NCBI GenBank assembly: GCA_028671895.1
Contig: CM053810.1
Coordinates: forward strand, 60,699,501-60,763,500
From: Oenanthe sinensis
Lineage: Eukaryota > Streptophyta > Magnoliopsida > Apiales > Apiaceae
Length of the DNA stretch: 64,000 nucleotides
Reading direction: 5' to 3'
Shown here piece by piece: positions 11,208 to 22,597 of this stretch. The position numbers and the translations under genes were made by a program. Numbering within the stretch: the stretch's first letter is position 1; each line of letters begins with the position of its first letter. Below the pieces are notes generated by a model. It saw only the letters and a list, made by a program, of their open reading frames with translations, searched no databases and was not told the DNA's origin.

Positions 11208-11690
11208 CAGTGGCGGAGCCAAAAACAAAATCGAGGGGAGGCTAAAATTAATTAATTTTAATATTTATATTTTATTATATTATAATATATTTTAATAAAT
11301 ATATAATATTTGCTCGTGGTCGTAATTACTTGAATATGAATCAGTAATCAAGCAACCCTCCTTTTCTTGAGCATTTTTTCATTGTTCGAGACTTTGTTTA
11401 GTAGACACCACCACTTCCAGGACCGACTGACTATGATGATTCGAACACCTCTCATTTCGAGCTTTCCAAACCGCCCAACAGACCATAATAGAGAGCTCAA
11501 CAATCTCCCTGTTACTATGATCTAACAGCTTTTGAAACCACATAACATAGCTCTCCATATCAGCATAAATTGGTAATCCAGCTGAACTAAAACATGCTAC
11601 ATACTATATCATATACATACTATAGCAATTGGTGGTCAAAGTTCAGGGGGGGCGGCCGCTTAGGCTCGCCCTAGCGTGCCTCCGCCCCTG
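11208..11690. mobile_element. hAT (Tip100-like) non-autonomous element, 483 bp
   Basis: The termini are CAGTGGCGGAGCC at the left and CCTCCGCCCCTG at the right, so the inverted repeats are CAGTGGCGGAG and CAGGGGCGGAG. A perfect 8-bp target duplication TTCCCATT lies at 11200-11207 and 11691-11698. The 8-bp duplication and the CAGGGGCGGAG-type ends are known for Tip100-group hAT elements. There is no transposase ORF. It interrupts the FAO exon between the glycine-rich region and GSTVGGG. Confidence 0.9.
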
Positions 11691-12092
11691 TTCCCATTAT
11701 CTGATGCTAACATGCCTCCTCTTTCAAATAACTCATTATTTGATGGCCCTTCTATTTGAGAATAATCTTGAGCCACAAAATAGTTTCCTTTTTCCAATTA
11801 AAGCAACTACTTTTTGGCCAGAACTTGCAAGATGAGCCGCTGCGACTGCGCCTCTACAACCAGAACCAACAATCACAACATCACATTTGATCCGAAAAGC
11901 CGTGGCATCTTCTGTCACTTCTAGGCCTTTCTGAATAAGAGACTTTTTAAAGCTTATGTCACTGCATTCCTTGGTCTCAATGATACCATTTTCAAGAGGT
12001 CTCTCTTTTTGGGATTTAGTTGTTATGTCATCTTCATTGTCTACATAATATCCAATTGCTTCACATGCTTGGTTTCTAGAATTTTCATCAAT

Positions 12093-12687
12093 CTGCAACA
12101 AATTAATGTTGTTCCCAGTTCAAAAAAAAATTACATCATTCAAATTATATCAAGAACCTTATAACTCAAGAAATAGTTATACATAGACCGAGGTTGTTGA
12201 AATGAAAAAATTAATAATCATCAATCTTGAAAAAATGAGGTTGTGTCCGCTTAAACATTATTATAATTTTTTATTTGAAACATATTTCTTGCTCTTTCGA
12301 AATATGATTTAACAGATACTGTAACTAGTATAAAATTAAGATGCCAATGAATTTTACATAATTTATACGCTTTTTCCAAATTCCCAACCTCGTGTCTGTA
12401 TTTTTCAATGTGCAAGCAATAGTAAAATATCTACCAACTAAAATATCTTGTTAAATTTAATTTATATCGGAAAGACTACAAATGGGAAAGCCACAGGCTA
12501 AAGAAGACAAAGACTTCATAATCACAACGTGGGACGGCCACACCAAAGTCTTTCTTTTTTGTTTTTTTTCTTTCTATATCTTCCTTGTGTATAGAATATT
12601 TTTGTGGGTTGGATTTTATATAATAAAAAGCAAGCAAATAATCTGGAAATGAATTCTAAGATCAAGAAGTGTTTGAGAGATAATTAC
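12093..12687 (-). other. Intron of the FAO pseudogene
   Basis: On the - strand it runs from donor GTAATTATC (12687) to acceptor TTGTTGCAG (12093). It joins the membrane-helix exon to the DENSRN exon, as in intact FAO genes. Only AT-rich sequence inside. Confidence 0.75.
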
Positions 12688-13299
12688 CCAAGAGAAAGCC
12701 GTGTAGCAGCAATAGGACTTAAACAAGGCAAATACTAATCTTAACGGCATCAAAATATTAGTTCCTGATGACCATTTAAAAAGAATCTCTTCTCTTTTCT
12801 TCAATGGTAATTCTGAAAACTTGTAAATAAACGGCCAACTCCAATCCAAACACACAAATCCACATAGCAACAAAGATCCTAATCTTGTCGAAAGCAACAT
12901 CAAAGCTAGTTTCACCAGCATCATAGCTTCCGGTAATAGCCTCATCTTCATTGTCTCAGCAATCTACCACCACAATGCAAGAAAAAAGAAAAAAAATAAT
13001 CACTAGATAAACATAATCTTGTACATACTTGTATAGTGTAATATTTACGTCGAAAAACTGGGAGAACCAAATGTTCTGCTAAACATCAACATACTTAAAA
13101 ATTCGAACATTTGGTTCTCACCGTTTTTACACTCTAACCTCTCATATAATTCATGTAATGTATATAATCTTAAAAAAATTATAAGTACCTCATGGGAGAG
13201 GGGAGATTGAGGAGCTTGAACTTTAGAAGTGGAGATGGAATGGGGTGTAAGATCACAAGGAACAAAAGCTACAAATCCTTGTCTTGAGATCATATGGAA

Positions 13300-14040
13300 C
13301 ATCCATTCACCAAGTTAAGAATCATGGATCTCCCCCGCAATGAATTTAGTGGAATCTTGCCAATTCATTTTTTCAACAATTTCAAAGCTATGGTGAATTC
13401 AGTTGAAGTCTTCACATCAATGTATCAATTGTATTTCTATCAAGGAATTTGAGGTTGAAGTGAAAGGATTCTCGATTAGTATTTACACTTATATAGATTT
13501 ATCAAGAAACAAGTTTAATGGAGAAGTTTTAGAGGTCATTGGAGAACTTGAATCACTCCGGCTACCCAACCTATCACATAACATCCTTACAGGCCATATC
13601 CCATCTTTGCTGGGAAACATGAGTTTTCTTGAATCTTTAAACTTCTCTTCTTCTTTACTTAGCAATAAAATAAAATAAATAAATAAACTTTCTCTTTAAA
13701 CCAATTCACAGTTACAATTCCTCAGTCTGCTTAGTGTAGAACTTATTTCAACTCCAAATCCTTCTAATGACAATATTTCCCGAGCAATTCCCAAGAAAGA
13801 CAAATTCAACACTTTCATTAATAATTCATTCCTGAGTAACTTGGTCTTGTACTCTTGTATGGTGTTCTTCTGACTAATAAAAGTAGAGATGAGACTTGCC
13901 AACATGAAAAGTTGATTATAAATTTGGTAGGAAAAATGATACTGATGCGTTATGGATGTAGATTAGTATGCCCATTGTCCACAAGATACACGGTTCAATA
14001 TAACATTAAAACTAATATGGTTTGTTATATTCATTAATTA
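13300..14040 (+). pseudogene. LRR receptor-like protein pseudogene, 3' portion
   Basis: It starts within an LRR (KLRIMDLPRNEFSG, matching KLRIMDLSHNQFSG of the intact RLP) and runs through the island region, YIDLSRNKFNGEV and the LSHN repeats to GHIPSLLGNMSFLESL. Frame breaks follow near 13435 and 13660. A degenerate C-terminal segment continues with the membrane region (GCRLVCPLSTRYTV) and the tail near 14040. The left end coincides with the truncated 5' end of the FAO pseudogene, marking a rearrangement junction. Confidence 0.8.
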
Positions 14041-14579
14041 AGATCTGCAAAAGTTGATCAGAAAATGTTTTCTACCATCATAATAACATAAACTTCCATG
14101 CTTATTAGTTTTAACGAATGAAGTTGGATACGAGTGGTATCCAATATATATCCTTTTATCGGTATATATTTTTATTTCTTTTCTCACTGTTTACAAATGT
14201 ATGATCATTCGCCAACCCTATCGTTTTCGCAAATCGCTGCACTCATTCTTTTTCTTCAATCTTTTCTCGTACGTGCATGTTTAGTTTTGTTCACAATTTT
14301 CTATTCCATTCTTATCTTATTCCACGAGCAGAACACTTCTGTTCACTTGCTAATAATGTATCAGTCGATCTGTACTCTTACCAAGTTCATAATTGATGGA
14401 AAAAATGGAATTAGCACAATAATATGTACATTTGGAGAGGCCCCTGAACATTAAGTAATGTAAACGAGATGATTGGTAGATATGTTGAGGGGATGTTATA
14501 TTTAACTCATGATGTAGTTCACCTGAAGGCTATCCCCGGCATCAATGATGATATATAAATATTCTATTTAAAAAATTTA
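14041..14579. other. 3' flank of the RLP pseudogene
   Basis: Bases 14110-14290 match 130-300, and bases 14300-14420 match 9700-9820. They are copies of an RLP 3' flank. No gene; the short ORF at 14134-14454 is not conserved and is rejected. Confidence 0.6.
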
Positions 14580-15070
14580 TCGACCAAAAGTTTAACACCA
14601 TCTCTTTCACTCAATTTTCGGTCCCTAAACAACCGCAAAAACCTTTTGCAACTGGACTGGCATCACCTGCAACACTGCAGGAACAGTTTCCAAGCTATCC
14701 TATTTAGAAATCAATGGAAGTTGCATTCTTCAATTTCTCTTAATTTCCAAACCTCACTTTCTTAAGCAGGAACAGAAACAACTTTTCAGATAGTTCCAGC
14801 AAATTCTTTATTTGTTGGAACTAGTTCCTGCCTTCTAGGACCTTAAATTTTCTTGATTTGTTAAACAATAAGTTGACAGGATTCATACCAGCATCAGCGA
14901 CTCAGCCTTTATCCATTTGCTTAATCTTAAATTCCTCAATCTAGGTGATTATTTATTTGAAGGGCCATTACTCACAACTCAGCCTTTATCCATTTGCTTA
15001 ATCTTAAATTCCTCAATCTAGGTGATTATTTATTTGAAGGGCCATTACTCACAATATTTCCTATCTTTTT
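14580..15070 (+). pseudogene. Degenerate 5' LRR fragment (LRRNT and first repeats)
   Basis: Bases about 14640-14700 match the LRRNT cap codons of the RLP gene (CAACTGGACTGGCATCACCT followed by TGCAACACTGCAGG). Diverged LRR codons follow (FLDLLNNKLTG-like). Frame is lost repeatedly. A 77-bp segment is tandemly duplicated (14901-14977 and 14978-15054), ending in GAAGGGCCATTACTCACAA. Confidence 0.7.
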
Positions 15071-16650
15071 AAGCTAAAAGAAGTAAAGAACCGCACCTAT
15101 GCCACACGGACACCTTACGCCATGGCGTCCTGGCTCGAATTGTACACTTTATCATTTACTGTTACATTTTACATGCCCTGCGGTATTTATTTTCGTACAT
15201 GTACGTTGGATTCTCATTTTTTTTCTCTTGTTTGGCTTTATATTATTGCATAGACACCCCAAATGAGTAAACCAGAATTACGTTCATCATCATCTTCGAT
15301 CCAGCTGTTCTGATTTACACATTCTAATTTATATGTAATTTTTTAAACTTCATTGTCTCTAAGTTTAGGGTCTGTCTCTTTCACCCCAGGGGAAAATATT
15401 TCACGGGGCTCCGTACAACCCTGGTACAATTAAGTACCAAAATCAAGTGCCCGAAGGCAACATTTGACCAGAGTTTTCAAATATCTCTCAAAATATACTT
15501 TTTGTATATCTCAAAATATTCCACGTGCATCATTATGCATTTCAAAATCCACTTTCAAAAGTATACAGTTGACCTCACATATTGAGTCAACTTACAATTT
15601 ATAGGAAACCAAAATAATATATACACTTTAATCTCGAAGAAAATATCTTTTGGAACAAAACAACATTCCTATAAAAAGGGGAAAATCACCTCCCTAATTA
15701 TATGTTTAGAAGGTTCTTAGAATTTTCTCAAAATAATCTTTTATAAATAAAATAGGTTGAGATTTAATATCTCATACAATATCTTTAAAAATATTTGGAG
15801 AAACACTTTTATAATAATTTTCTAAAATATCAGAGTAACGAGAATTTAAAATATTAAAAGATGAATATTTGCATTTTTATGAAAACAAGGATATAAAATC
15901 TACACTTTGAATCTAAACCAATTGAAAAAAAATTAAGGTTTGAAATGAGGTAAAAAGAGTATTTATATATTTAATATTTTTGGAAATAGGTCAATAACTT
16001 TAAAAGAGGTTGAGTTTCTGAAAAAAATAGAAGCCCGGTACACTGCTTGTTAATAAAAAATTTAAAATAAACCAAGAGCAAGGTTCTGAAAACAATAATA
16101 ACTTAGAAATGAAATTAGAATCTAAATATTCTAATCCACTATAGCAGAAACTGCACAATTCGAATATTTCAAAATCGAGAGCCCTTGTCTCACATAACAA
16201 GTAATCACAGTAATATTGCAGGGTTCCAATCATTCATTCATAACACATGTCACAAGATAAGCTCGAGGAGTGAAAGTCTCATGCAGGAGCTATGCAACAA
16301 CTAGAGTAACTAATTAGAAATAACTCTTAAGTTGACGGTCTATATCAAGAATTTAAATATTTTAATATGACCGTCTCATAATATAAATATTTATCTCAAC
16401 ACCCTATTTAGGGACACTATTAAATTCCATATATTCTAGAATATATTAAATAGACTCTACTTAAATATTTTCTATCTGGTTCAAAACGAAATAATCTCTA
16501 TAAATGATTTTAGTGAAATCTAAATACCCAATATTACTAAATAAATCCAATTAGACATTTATTATTCACTAATATTACAAATAAATTAATTTCCACAATT
16601 TGGAAATTAATTTCCTCAAAAGAGTCCAAAAACAATTATTATTCCAACAA
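15071..16650. other. Intergenic AT-rich region
   Basis: No gene recognised on either strand. Short ORFs lack any family signature. Parts may be old transposon sequence but no termini were found. Confidence 0.4.
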
Positions 16651-16734
16651 TTATTCAATAAACCACAATTTTATCATTTTTCCACCAAAAATAATCCAAA
16701 GTGAGTCCCACCCACTTCATCTTCTTCCTCCCAC

Positions 16735-16840
16735 CACCTCTCTCTCCCTCGTCTCTCTCTCTCTCCTTCCCTCTCTCCCTCTCCCTTTCTTCTTTTCTCT
16801 TTTCTTTTCTTCTTTCTCTCCTTCTCTCTTTCTCGCCGGT
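16735..16840. repeat. CT-rich microsatellite tract
   Basis: About 105 bases of almost pure pyrimidine (CTCTCTCTC, TTCTTTTCTCTT). Open frames on both strands across this tract (serine/leucine-rich on +, arginine/glutamate-rich on -) are composition artefacts. The following proline-coding stretch to 17174 has no recognisable protein. Confidence 0.8.
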
Positions 16841-17435
16841 TCCGGCCAACACCACCCCTGCTGCCACCGTAAGCGGCTTCTCCGCCTGCTACACCCACCA
16901 AACACACACACACGACTCCAATCGCACACAAAATCACATACAACTCCACCTTATCACTCCACAATCAAACAACAACACCAACCCACCTCCTCTCCTTCGT
17001 TTTCCGACCAACTGCCACCACCATCGCCGCCGTCGACGGCGACTCCGGCCTCCTCCTCCGGTTTACCGCCTCCAACACACCATACAAGACCCAAAGTCAC
17101 AAACCCAATCTCCATTTAATCAATTTCAACTCAAATCAAATATAAAATCAAAACGCCCCAATTTTTTTTTATAACAAACCCTAATTGTAAAATACTAAAA
17201 ATTGAAATCTAATAAATCCATTTAATTAAAAATGAATTTATTATATAACAACTCAAAAGGATCAAGTTCATACCCTTATAGTTCCTTAAAATAGCAATCC
17301 AAGCTAATTTCTCCAAAAATCAACGTGCTCGGATCACTTCAAAACTTATATCGTTCTAACTAGCTCGGAACGTAGATTACAAATAATATAAAAAGTCGAG
17401 TGGTCGATTCCTAACTGCACCATTAATATTGTGGC
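16841..17435. other. Non-coding, partly C-rich; possible LTR remnant
   Basis: Bases 16841-17060 are unusually GC-rich for the neighbourhood (CACCACCATCGCCGCCGTCG), then AT-rich. The style resembles a transposon leader or LTR, but no terminus or primer site was found. Confidence 0.25.
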
Positions 17436-17652
17436 AGTTTGGTTTCCTTAAATTTAAAATAAATTATTTATTTTATTTTTGTTTTTTTACATATTTTTAT
17501 ATTCTTTTTAAAGATAAATATTTATTTTAAAATTTTAAAATCAAATATTATCTTTAAATAAAAAATAAGTTATTTATTTTAGCAGAAAAAGTACATACTT
17601 ATTTTTTTCCGAAAATAAGGGCTTATTTTCGAAAAAAATGGGGAGCCAAACA
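17436..17652 (-). mobile_element. MITE, family B copy 1 (about 215 bp)
   Basis: Imperfect terminal inverted repeats (GTTTGGTTTCC at the left; GTTTGGCTCCC as the complement of the right end) enclose AT-rich sequence. It is similar in reverse orientation to 61191-61392, sharing AATAAGCCCTTATTTTCG-type words. No ORF. Exact ends and class are uncertain. Confidence 0.65.
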
Positions 17653-17765
17653 CCCTCATTATATAACTATTTATAAGTTACATACTTACATTAGTAATGT
17701 AATAAAATAATTTTATTTAAATACTATAAATTTAATTTAGAATAAATTCTTAATAATTACATAAT

Positions 17766-17959
17766 GAGAAAAATGTTCCTAAGGATGACCTCAGGGAACA
17801 TACCTAAGGTTATAAGGAGTTTGTATGTAAATACTAATGGCAATTTTGTTATTTTAAAGTTTACCTCTTGTAATTACAAATATGCCCTTGTGCATTTGTA
17901 TGAAAATTTCTTTTAACCTCAGGTAGTTACCTAAGGTCACCCTCAGGAATATGAAGCCC
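17766..17959 (-). mobile_element. MULE-type MITE, copy 2 (194 bp)
   Basis: The reverse complement of the copy in the RLP intron (7384-7579), nearly base for base. A perfect 9-bp target duplication TTACATAAT lies at 17757-17765 and 17960-17968. This fixes both ends and supports Mutator-like mobilisation. Confidence 0.9.
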
Positions 17960-17968
17960 TTACATAAT

Positions 17969-18247
17969 TATATCATATTATATCTTATATATAATAAGAG
18001 TAAGAGGTATCTTATCCGAATACTACTAAATGTCAAATGATCGATTCTTAACAACTACGTAATATTATATACTAATTATTTATAAGTTATAATTATTATT
18101 AAGATTCCTAAAAACTATAATTTTTCTTATCTCGCTTCAGATTATAACTCAAACTCAATTAGATATCTTAGTAATACATAAATTTGAATTTAAAAAGCTA
18201 ATTTAGAGTTAAATTAAAAAGAAAATTCGTAATTATTGTGGTACATA
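17969..18247. other. Intergenic, AT-rich
   Basis: Nothing recognisable. A weak echo of 17395-17430 (TGATCGATTCTTAAC against TGGTCGATTCCTAAC) suggests an old internal duplication. Confidence 0.35.
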
Positions 18248-20293
18248 TGTGACGCCCTCTAAACCCGGAGTCTAGACTTGGGGGTCACCAACCAATCAAC
18301 AACCAACAACAATAATAAAATAATAAACCCAATGCACACTCGTCCGCCAACAACCAACAATAATAAAATAATAAATCAGAGGTGTACTGACCCCGCCAAC
18401 AACTAAGGATCGCTAACATGTTATAGTATGAAATTAAGCAGCTGAAACTAAAAGTAAATCCAAATACTTTATTACAAGTCCACTACTAATCCACAAACTC
18501 AAATCCATAAGTCTAGATATGTTTCAAGTCTAGGTTCAGTTTTATTACAAGCACTATCTACAGACATACTAAAACAACTAAATACCTGGGAGGCCCGAGA
18601 AGCGAGCGGTCCCAACACCTATCTCTCGCTATGCCTGCTAGAATTGCTGGAATGACTTAAACTGATAGTCTGACAGGATTTAGATAAAAAGAAAGAGTGA
18701 GCCAAAGAAATGCTCAGCAAGTATATGAACAATTGAAATGTAATCAAAATATGAGATCTGTATAGAGAACGGAATATAAAATAGTTTATTATAAAAACTG
18801 AACAGTAAAATAAATCACAATGTATCTCAACTGAAATAATGTAGTATGCCATTAAAATGAATCAACTGCTCAAAATCAATATATAATAGCCACACAGACA
18901 ATATGGATTGGATAACACAAATAAACACTATTGCTCCCTGATCAGTCTAAAAGCAATAAGACATCTTTATATCCTATCGATACATTTCTATACCCATAAT
19001 TATAACAAGGATTCTTAAAATATAGGTACCAAAATAGGCAATTAATGTTAGCCTATAGAAAGATGGATTTGTTATCATATCCTCCTCGATAAATGCTGAG
19101 CTATTATTTCAGAGCCTCTTACGCAAGAATTCCAATCCAATAGAGCAACCCTAAATAAAATAAGGTATGTTTAGTTTCAACTACAGACCATATCCTCGTT
19201 ATTTATACAATAATTCACTGGATATGATGAGTTTATTATAATCAACTTCCAATATTCAGAGTACGAATAACAAGTGTCTCTGATGCACAGAATAATACAA
19301 GAATAATAAATAGTTCTGAACAATAACTATTTATCATGACATAAACAATCGAAATAGTAAAACAAAAGTGTTTAGGATGATCAAAGAAAAAATACTTGCA
19401 TTTGGTCCTTAACAATAATGTACGGTCGAAGTAACATAATTATTTCCTTCTTCCGTCTCACGGTATCATTATATAATAATTCTTTGCTCTGGCGATCCTG
19501 CAGTTGCTACGAGTCTGAACTATCGAAATCGAGTCCGCGAGTCTACTTCTATAGTCAAACATAAGACATTATTTTAATCCTTGAGGTACGTCGCTATATT
19601 CCATGAGCGTGTATAACTTAACTATATTTATATACTTATCTCAGACATATTCCTATTAATAAGAAAACTCACCTCAAACTCAACAAACCAATAAAAAAAA
19701 AATATAAACCCCATTATCAACTAATCCTCAAACAACCAATTAACCCTCGAGACTTGAATATAAAACAACAATTAATCCTCGAGACTCGAATATAAAACAA
19801 TAAGATGATTTAAGAATGAAATGTAGTGGTGAATTGTACAAATCTATAAATTTGGATATGTTAACGGAGGATTTTGGTTAACAGAGATTCGGCTGGAATA
19901 GGAAAACCGATGTGTATAATTTTGTGGATGTACAGGGAATTAGGGTTTGTGAAAAAGAGGGGCTGAATTTGAGAGATGTCTCGATTTTGTCTCCCGTATC
20001 AGATTCCTCCTGCAAGATGTCTGTGTACTTATCCTTTTACAGGATCAACCCTACGCAGTTCTGTTATTATTGGGCCTATCCCGAGAGACTTTAGAGATAA
20101 AGTACTTTAAGGGCTGAATTAATTAATTTTAATCTGATATAATCTCCGAGTTATGATACCTTCTAGATTTGAAAGATATCGTTTGAAGATGTTTTTTAAA
20201 TTATTTGATTCTTTCCTCGTTTCAAAGAAAGAATAATTACTTGTGATTAAATAATTAATTATTAATATTAAAAATTAGAAAATTATTGAGTCA
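18248..20293 (-). mobile_element. LTR-like sequence, probable Ty3/gypsy solo LTR or remnant
   Basis: The left end reads TGTGACGCCCTCTAAACCCG and the right end GAGTCACG, giving weak inverted termini. The - strand reading ends ...GGGCGTCACA after a CTTGTAATAAAG polyadenylation-like region, the usual layout of plant gypsy LTRs. It contains short tandem repeats (CAACAACCAACAATAATAAA at about 18296-18370; a 33-bp unit twice near 19739-19803). No matching 5-bp target duplication was found and no internal coding domain flanks it, so the boundaries are tentative. Confidence 0.4.
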
Positions 20294-20531
20294 CGCCAAA
20301 GATATGGCATAACAGGATAATTTTCATATCATTTCAATAACAGAATAGACAATAAAATGTGTCGTATTAACATTACGTGGTGGTGACCGTTGAAGATACT
20401 AGATAGACCGGTGAAGAAAACATATTTATATTGTGTGTAGATGTCCAATGTTTGCTGAATATAAAACTCAGAATCGTATATCTCACATTTTTTTACAAAA
20501 TATTGAGAGTTCGAAATTTATCAAAAATAAG

Positions 20532-20566
<35 letters not shown>

Positions 20567-20692
20567 AATATATTTGATTATTAAAAAAATATACGTACAC
20601 GAAGATCGATCCACCCGTGTACAGATGGAAATTGGACCTCTGCACTATACAGAACAGTGGAACATTTGGTTCGTGAATATTAAGTACATCTA
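20294..20692. other. Intergenic with an (AT)n(GT)n microsatellite
   Basis: Bases 20530-20568 are an AT run followed by a GT run. Nothing else recognisable up to the start of the MIK2-like fragment. Confidence 0.5.
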
Positions 20693-21141
20693 CTTGTCCG
20701 AGAACAAGGACCAGTCTGGATTACCCAAGTTATTTGATCCCAAGTCTAAATATTGTAACTTCTGAAGATGACTAATTTGGTAGGGAATAGTACCATTTAG
20801 ATAGTTGTCGTCGAAGCTCAAGTATTTTCAATCGCTACCGGTATAACATCTGAAATGAGGTTGGCACTCATGTCCAAGGAAGTGAGGTACGGAAATGATG
20901 AGAAGTTGAAGTGAGCAAGTGTTCCATTGAGTTCTTGACCGGAAATGTTGAGCCCCGAAACTGTGCCTGTAGTATTGCAGGAATGCCAGTCCAGTTGTAA
21001 AGGTTTTTCAGGCTTCTTAGGGACCAAGAATCAAGAGTAGCAGACGGTAATAAATTGTTCTTCCATTTCCAAAAATAAGTACATATTTTCAGATTATTAG
21101 TTGAGCCAAACATCACCTACATCAAGATGTCAACTGAACAA
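20693..21141 (-). pseudogene. MIK2-like LRR kinase pseudogene, 5' fragment
   Basis: Matches 59397-59770 of the intact kinase: LRRNT cap (residues like DSWSLRSLKNLYNWTGIP), the [20 protein letters not shown] repeat and the next two LRRs. Damage: a 15-bp deletion near 20825, a frame change in the cap, and loss of the signal-peptide exon start, because upstream sequence joins directly after the TTCTTCCATTTCC segment. The copy stops at about 20693. Its upstream flank continues at 35454 on the far side of the gypsy insertion. Confidence 0.85.
20993..21141 (+). repeat. 149-bp flank duplication, left copy
   Basis: Identical, apart from a base or two, to 35305-35453. The two copies bracket the gypsy element (21142-35304). 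Ordinary retrotransposon insertion would give only a 5-bp duplication (here AACAA, 21137-21141 and 35449-35453). Confidence 0.9.
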
Positions 21142-22210
21142 TGTTATAGGGAGAAACTGGTATAACAGTAATTTGGAGGTTTGCGGGAATCACGGAGCAA
21201 AATATGATGATTTTGCTGATGAACTTGATGAAGAACGCGAAGAACACGGGAGGAAAGTGATGGATTTTGGTAGCTGATCTTGTTGTTGATTCGTTAGAAG
21301 GCTAGAGAAAATATGTGTTCTTTTGCTGCCAACTGTTGATTCATTTGAAACAAGAGACCTACGTACCCTTTATATAGGGGTTCAAGCTACACGTAGTTCT
21401 TGGAGGACAAGTTACCTATATGGGCTAGGTATTGGTCCGGTCCATCAGACCCAAATCCTTAGACGTGCTGGGCTTTGGCCCAAGTCTGTGTGGATGTGAA
21501 GGGCAAACTTCCCAGATGTCTGTAACTACCATGACCCAAGCTCGTTAGGCTCCGGCGGCTGTCATGGAGTTGTAGAGCAAGGGGTCCCCGTAAGGAGTTA
21601 TGCGCGATATGGCCTCGCGAGGGCAGTTGTGCGTGATGTGGCCTCACGGGAGCAGTATGTAGAGGTGACCCTGTACGGATCCCTTGATGAGATGAGAGCC
21701 CGTAGGGCTAACTGTCTTCAAATATGTTGAGATATTACCCCGGGGGGCCTTCTATAGTCTTCAGATTAGCAAATAGTATCAAGTGAGGTGAGCTCATGAG
21801 GCTAGGAGCTTTTCAGCTAATTATGAGAAATCCGTGCCAAGTGTTCCGGGCTAGCGAAGCGATCCGGAGGCAGTGAGCCTGGCCAAGCGATCCGGTCTGA
21901 GGGCCTCTCTACCAAGTCTATGCGACCTGGGAGATGATGAGAAACGAACCGGGCTGAGGGCCGGTTGAAGCGAACCGGGCTGAGGGCCAGTTCTCTTCTC
22001 TCTTCCTTCCTGAAGCTGAATAAATCTAAGGCTGGTGAGCTAGCGATGCGACCCCACGCTAGGCCAAGGGCCTTAGAATATTTTATCATCTTTAGCACGA
22101 CGCGATCTGGATGTGGGCTTTGTAGCCATGTGAGCCCAGATGTGAGGTGAACCGGCCAATTTATGTCATTGGGCCTGCCTAGGACCCATGTCCAAATATT
22201 GGGCATAACA
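21142..22210 (-). repeat. 3' LTR of the Tat-type gypsy element (1069 bp)
   Basis: Termini are TGTTATAGGG and GGGCATAACA, giving a perfect 6-bp inverted TGTTAT/ATAACA. A TATA box on the - strand (21366-21376, read TATATAAAGGG) lies about 225 bases from the LTR 3' end. The U3 part has repeated GAACCGGGCTGAGGGCC and GCGATCCGG words. It matches the second LTR at 32743-33776 closely and carries an extra 35 bases near 21552-21587 (GGCTCCGGCGGCTGTC...). Confidence 0.9.
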
Positions 22211-22235
22211 ACTACCCCCCGATTCCTCCTCGTCA
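22211..22235 (-). promoter_or_regulatory. Polypurine tract of the gypsy element
   Basis: Directly next to the 3' LTR the - strand reads GAGGAGGAATCGGGGGGTAG, the expected plus-strand DNA primer. The same tract follows the other LTR at 33777, which shows that internal 3' sequence lies on both sides of the array. Confidence 0.8.
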
Positions 22236-22589
22236 TTAGCGATGCGAGGTGGAATCAGATAACAATTGATGCCAGAAATCTTGCATGCGAAGCGACCAGA
22301 TGAAGGCTTCTAACAGAGATGCGAAGCGAACCGCCCAGCCTTTGTGGAATTGATAGTCTTTTTGTGATGATCCATCCTGACAGCGATCCGGATATCAAAC
22401 GGACCGAGCTGGCCACATAAAACCCTTCCAGCTTCAGGACAATTGAAGGGGTTCCTTGTGCGAAGCGATCTCGAATATAGCCGTTGGAGGTGAGACTACA
22501 CACTGTTACCATGTGGTCGCATGTATTGATCAAGATGGGTGGCCAAGATCGTGCCACGTGACCTGGTCATTTCTCTCTCCTCAGTTGCC

Positions 22590-22597
22590 TATAAATA
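22590..22597 (+). promoter_or_regulatory. TATA box for the antisense ORF
   Basis: TATAAATA on the + strand, within GCCTATAAATAGGTGG, about 225 bases before a putative leader-intron donor. It is conserved at 34157-34164 in the second copy. It faces opposite to the gag-pol reading direction, so the antisense gene probably has its own promoter. Confidence 0.65.

Larger units (their letters stand above)
9981..13300 (-). pseudogene. Long-chain fatty alcohol oxidase (GMC oxidoreductase) pseudogene
   Basis: Recognisable pieces in order on the - strand: a first-exon end (about 13300-13189, donor GTACTTATA); a complete exon 12963-12688 ([33 protein letters not shown]); and an exon from 12092 onward carrying the FAD-binding motif VVIVGSGCRGAVAAAHLA. 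Then come [22 protein letters not shown] and, at the C-end, [12 protein letters not shown] and the GMC signature region ending CISNSM. Intact relatives are about 740-750 aa membrane enzymes that oxidise long-chain alcohols to aldehydes. Breaks: an apparent 4-base insertion shifts frame just after VVAL; a 483-bp hAT element splits the gene at 11208-11690; a deletion removes roughly 70 residues between [14 protein letters not shown] and the VRDQ region near 10435, with a frame change there. The 5' end is cut where RLP sequence begins at about 13300. Confidence 0.9.

Noticed and set aside
16655..17174. Overlapping ORFs of 70-157 codons on both strands
   Set aside because: They arise from a pyrimidine-rich microsatellite and a C-rich stretch. 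No family signature, and both strands are open because of composition.
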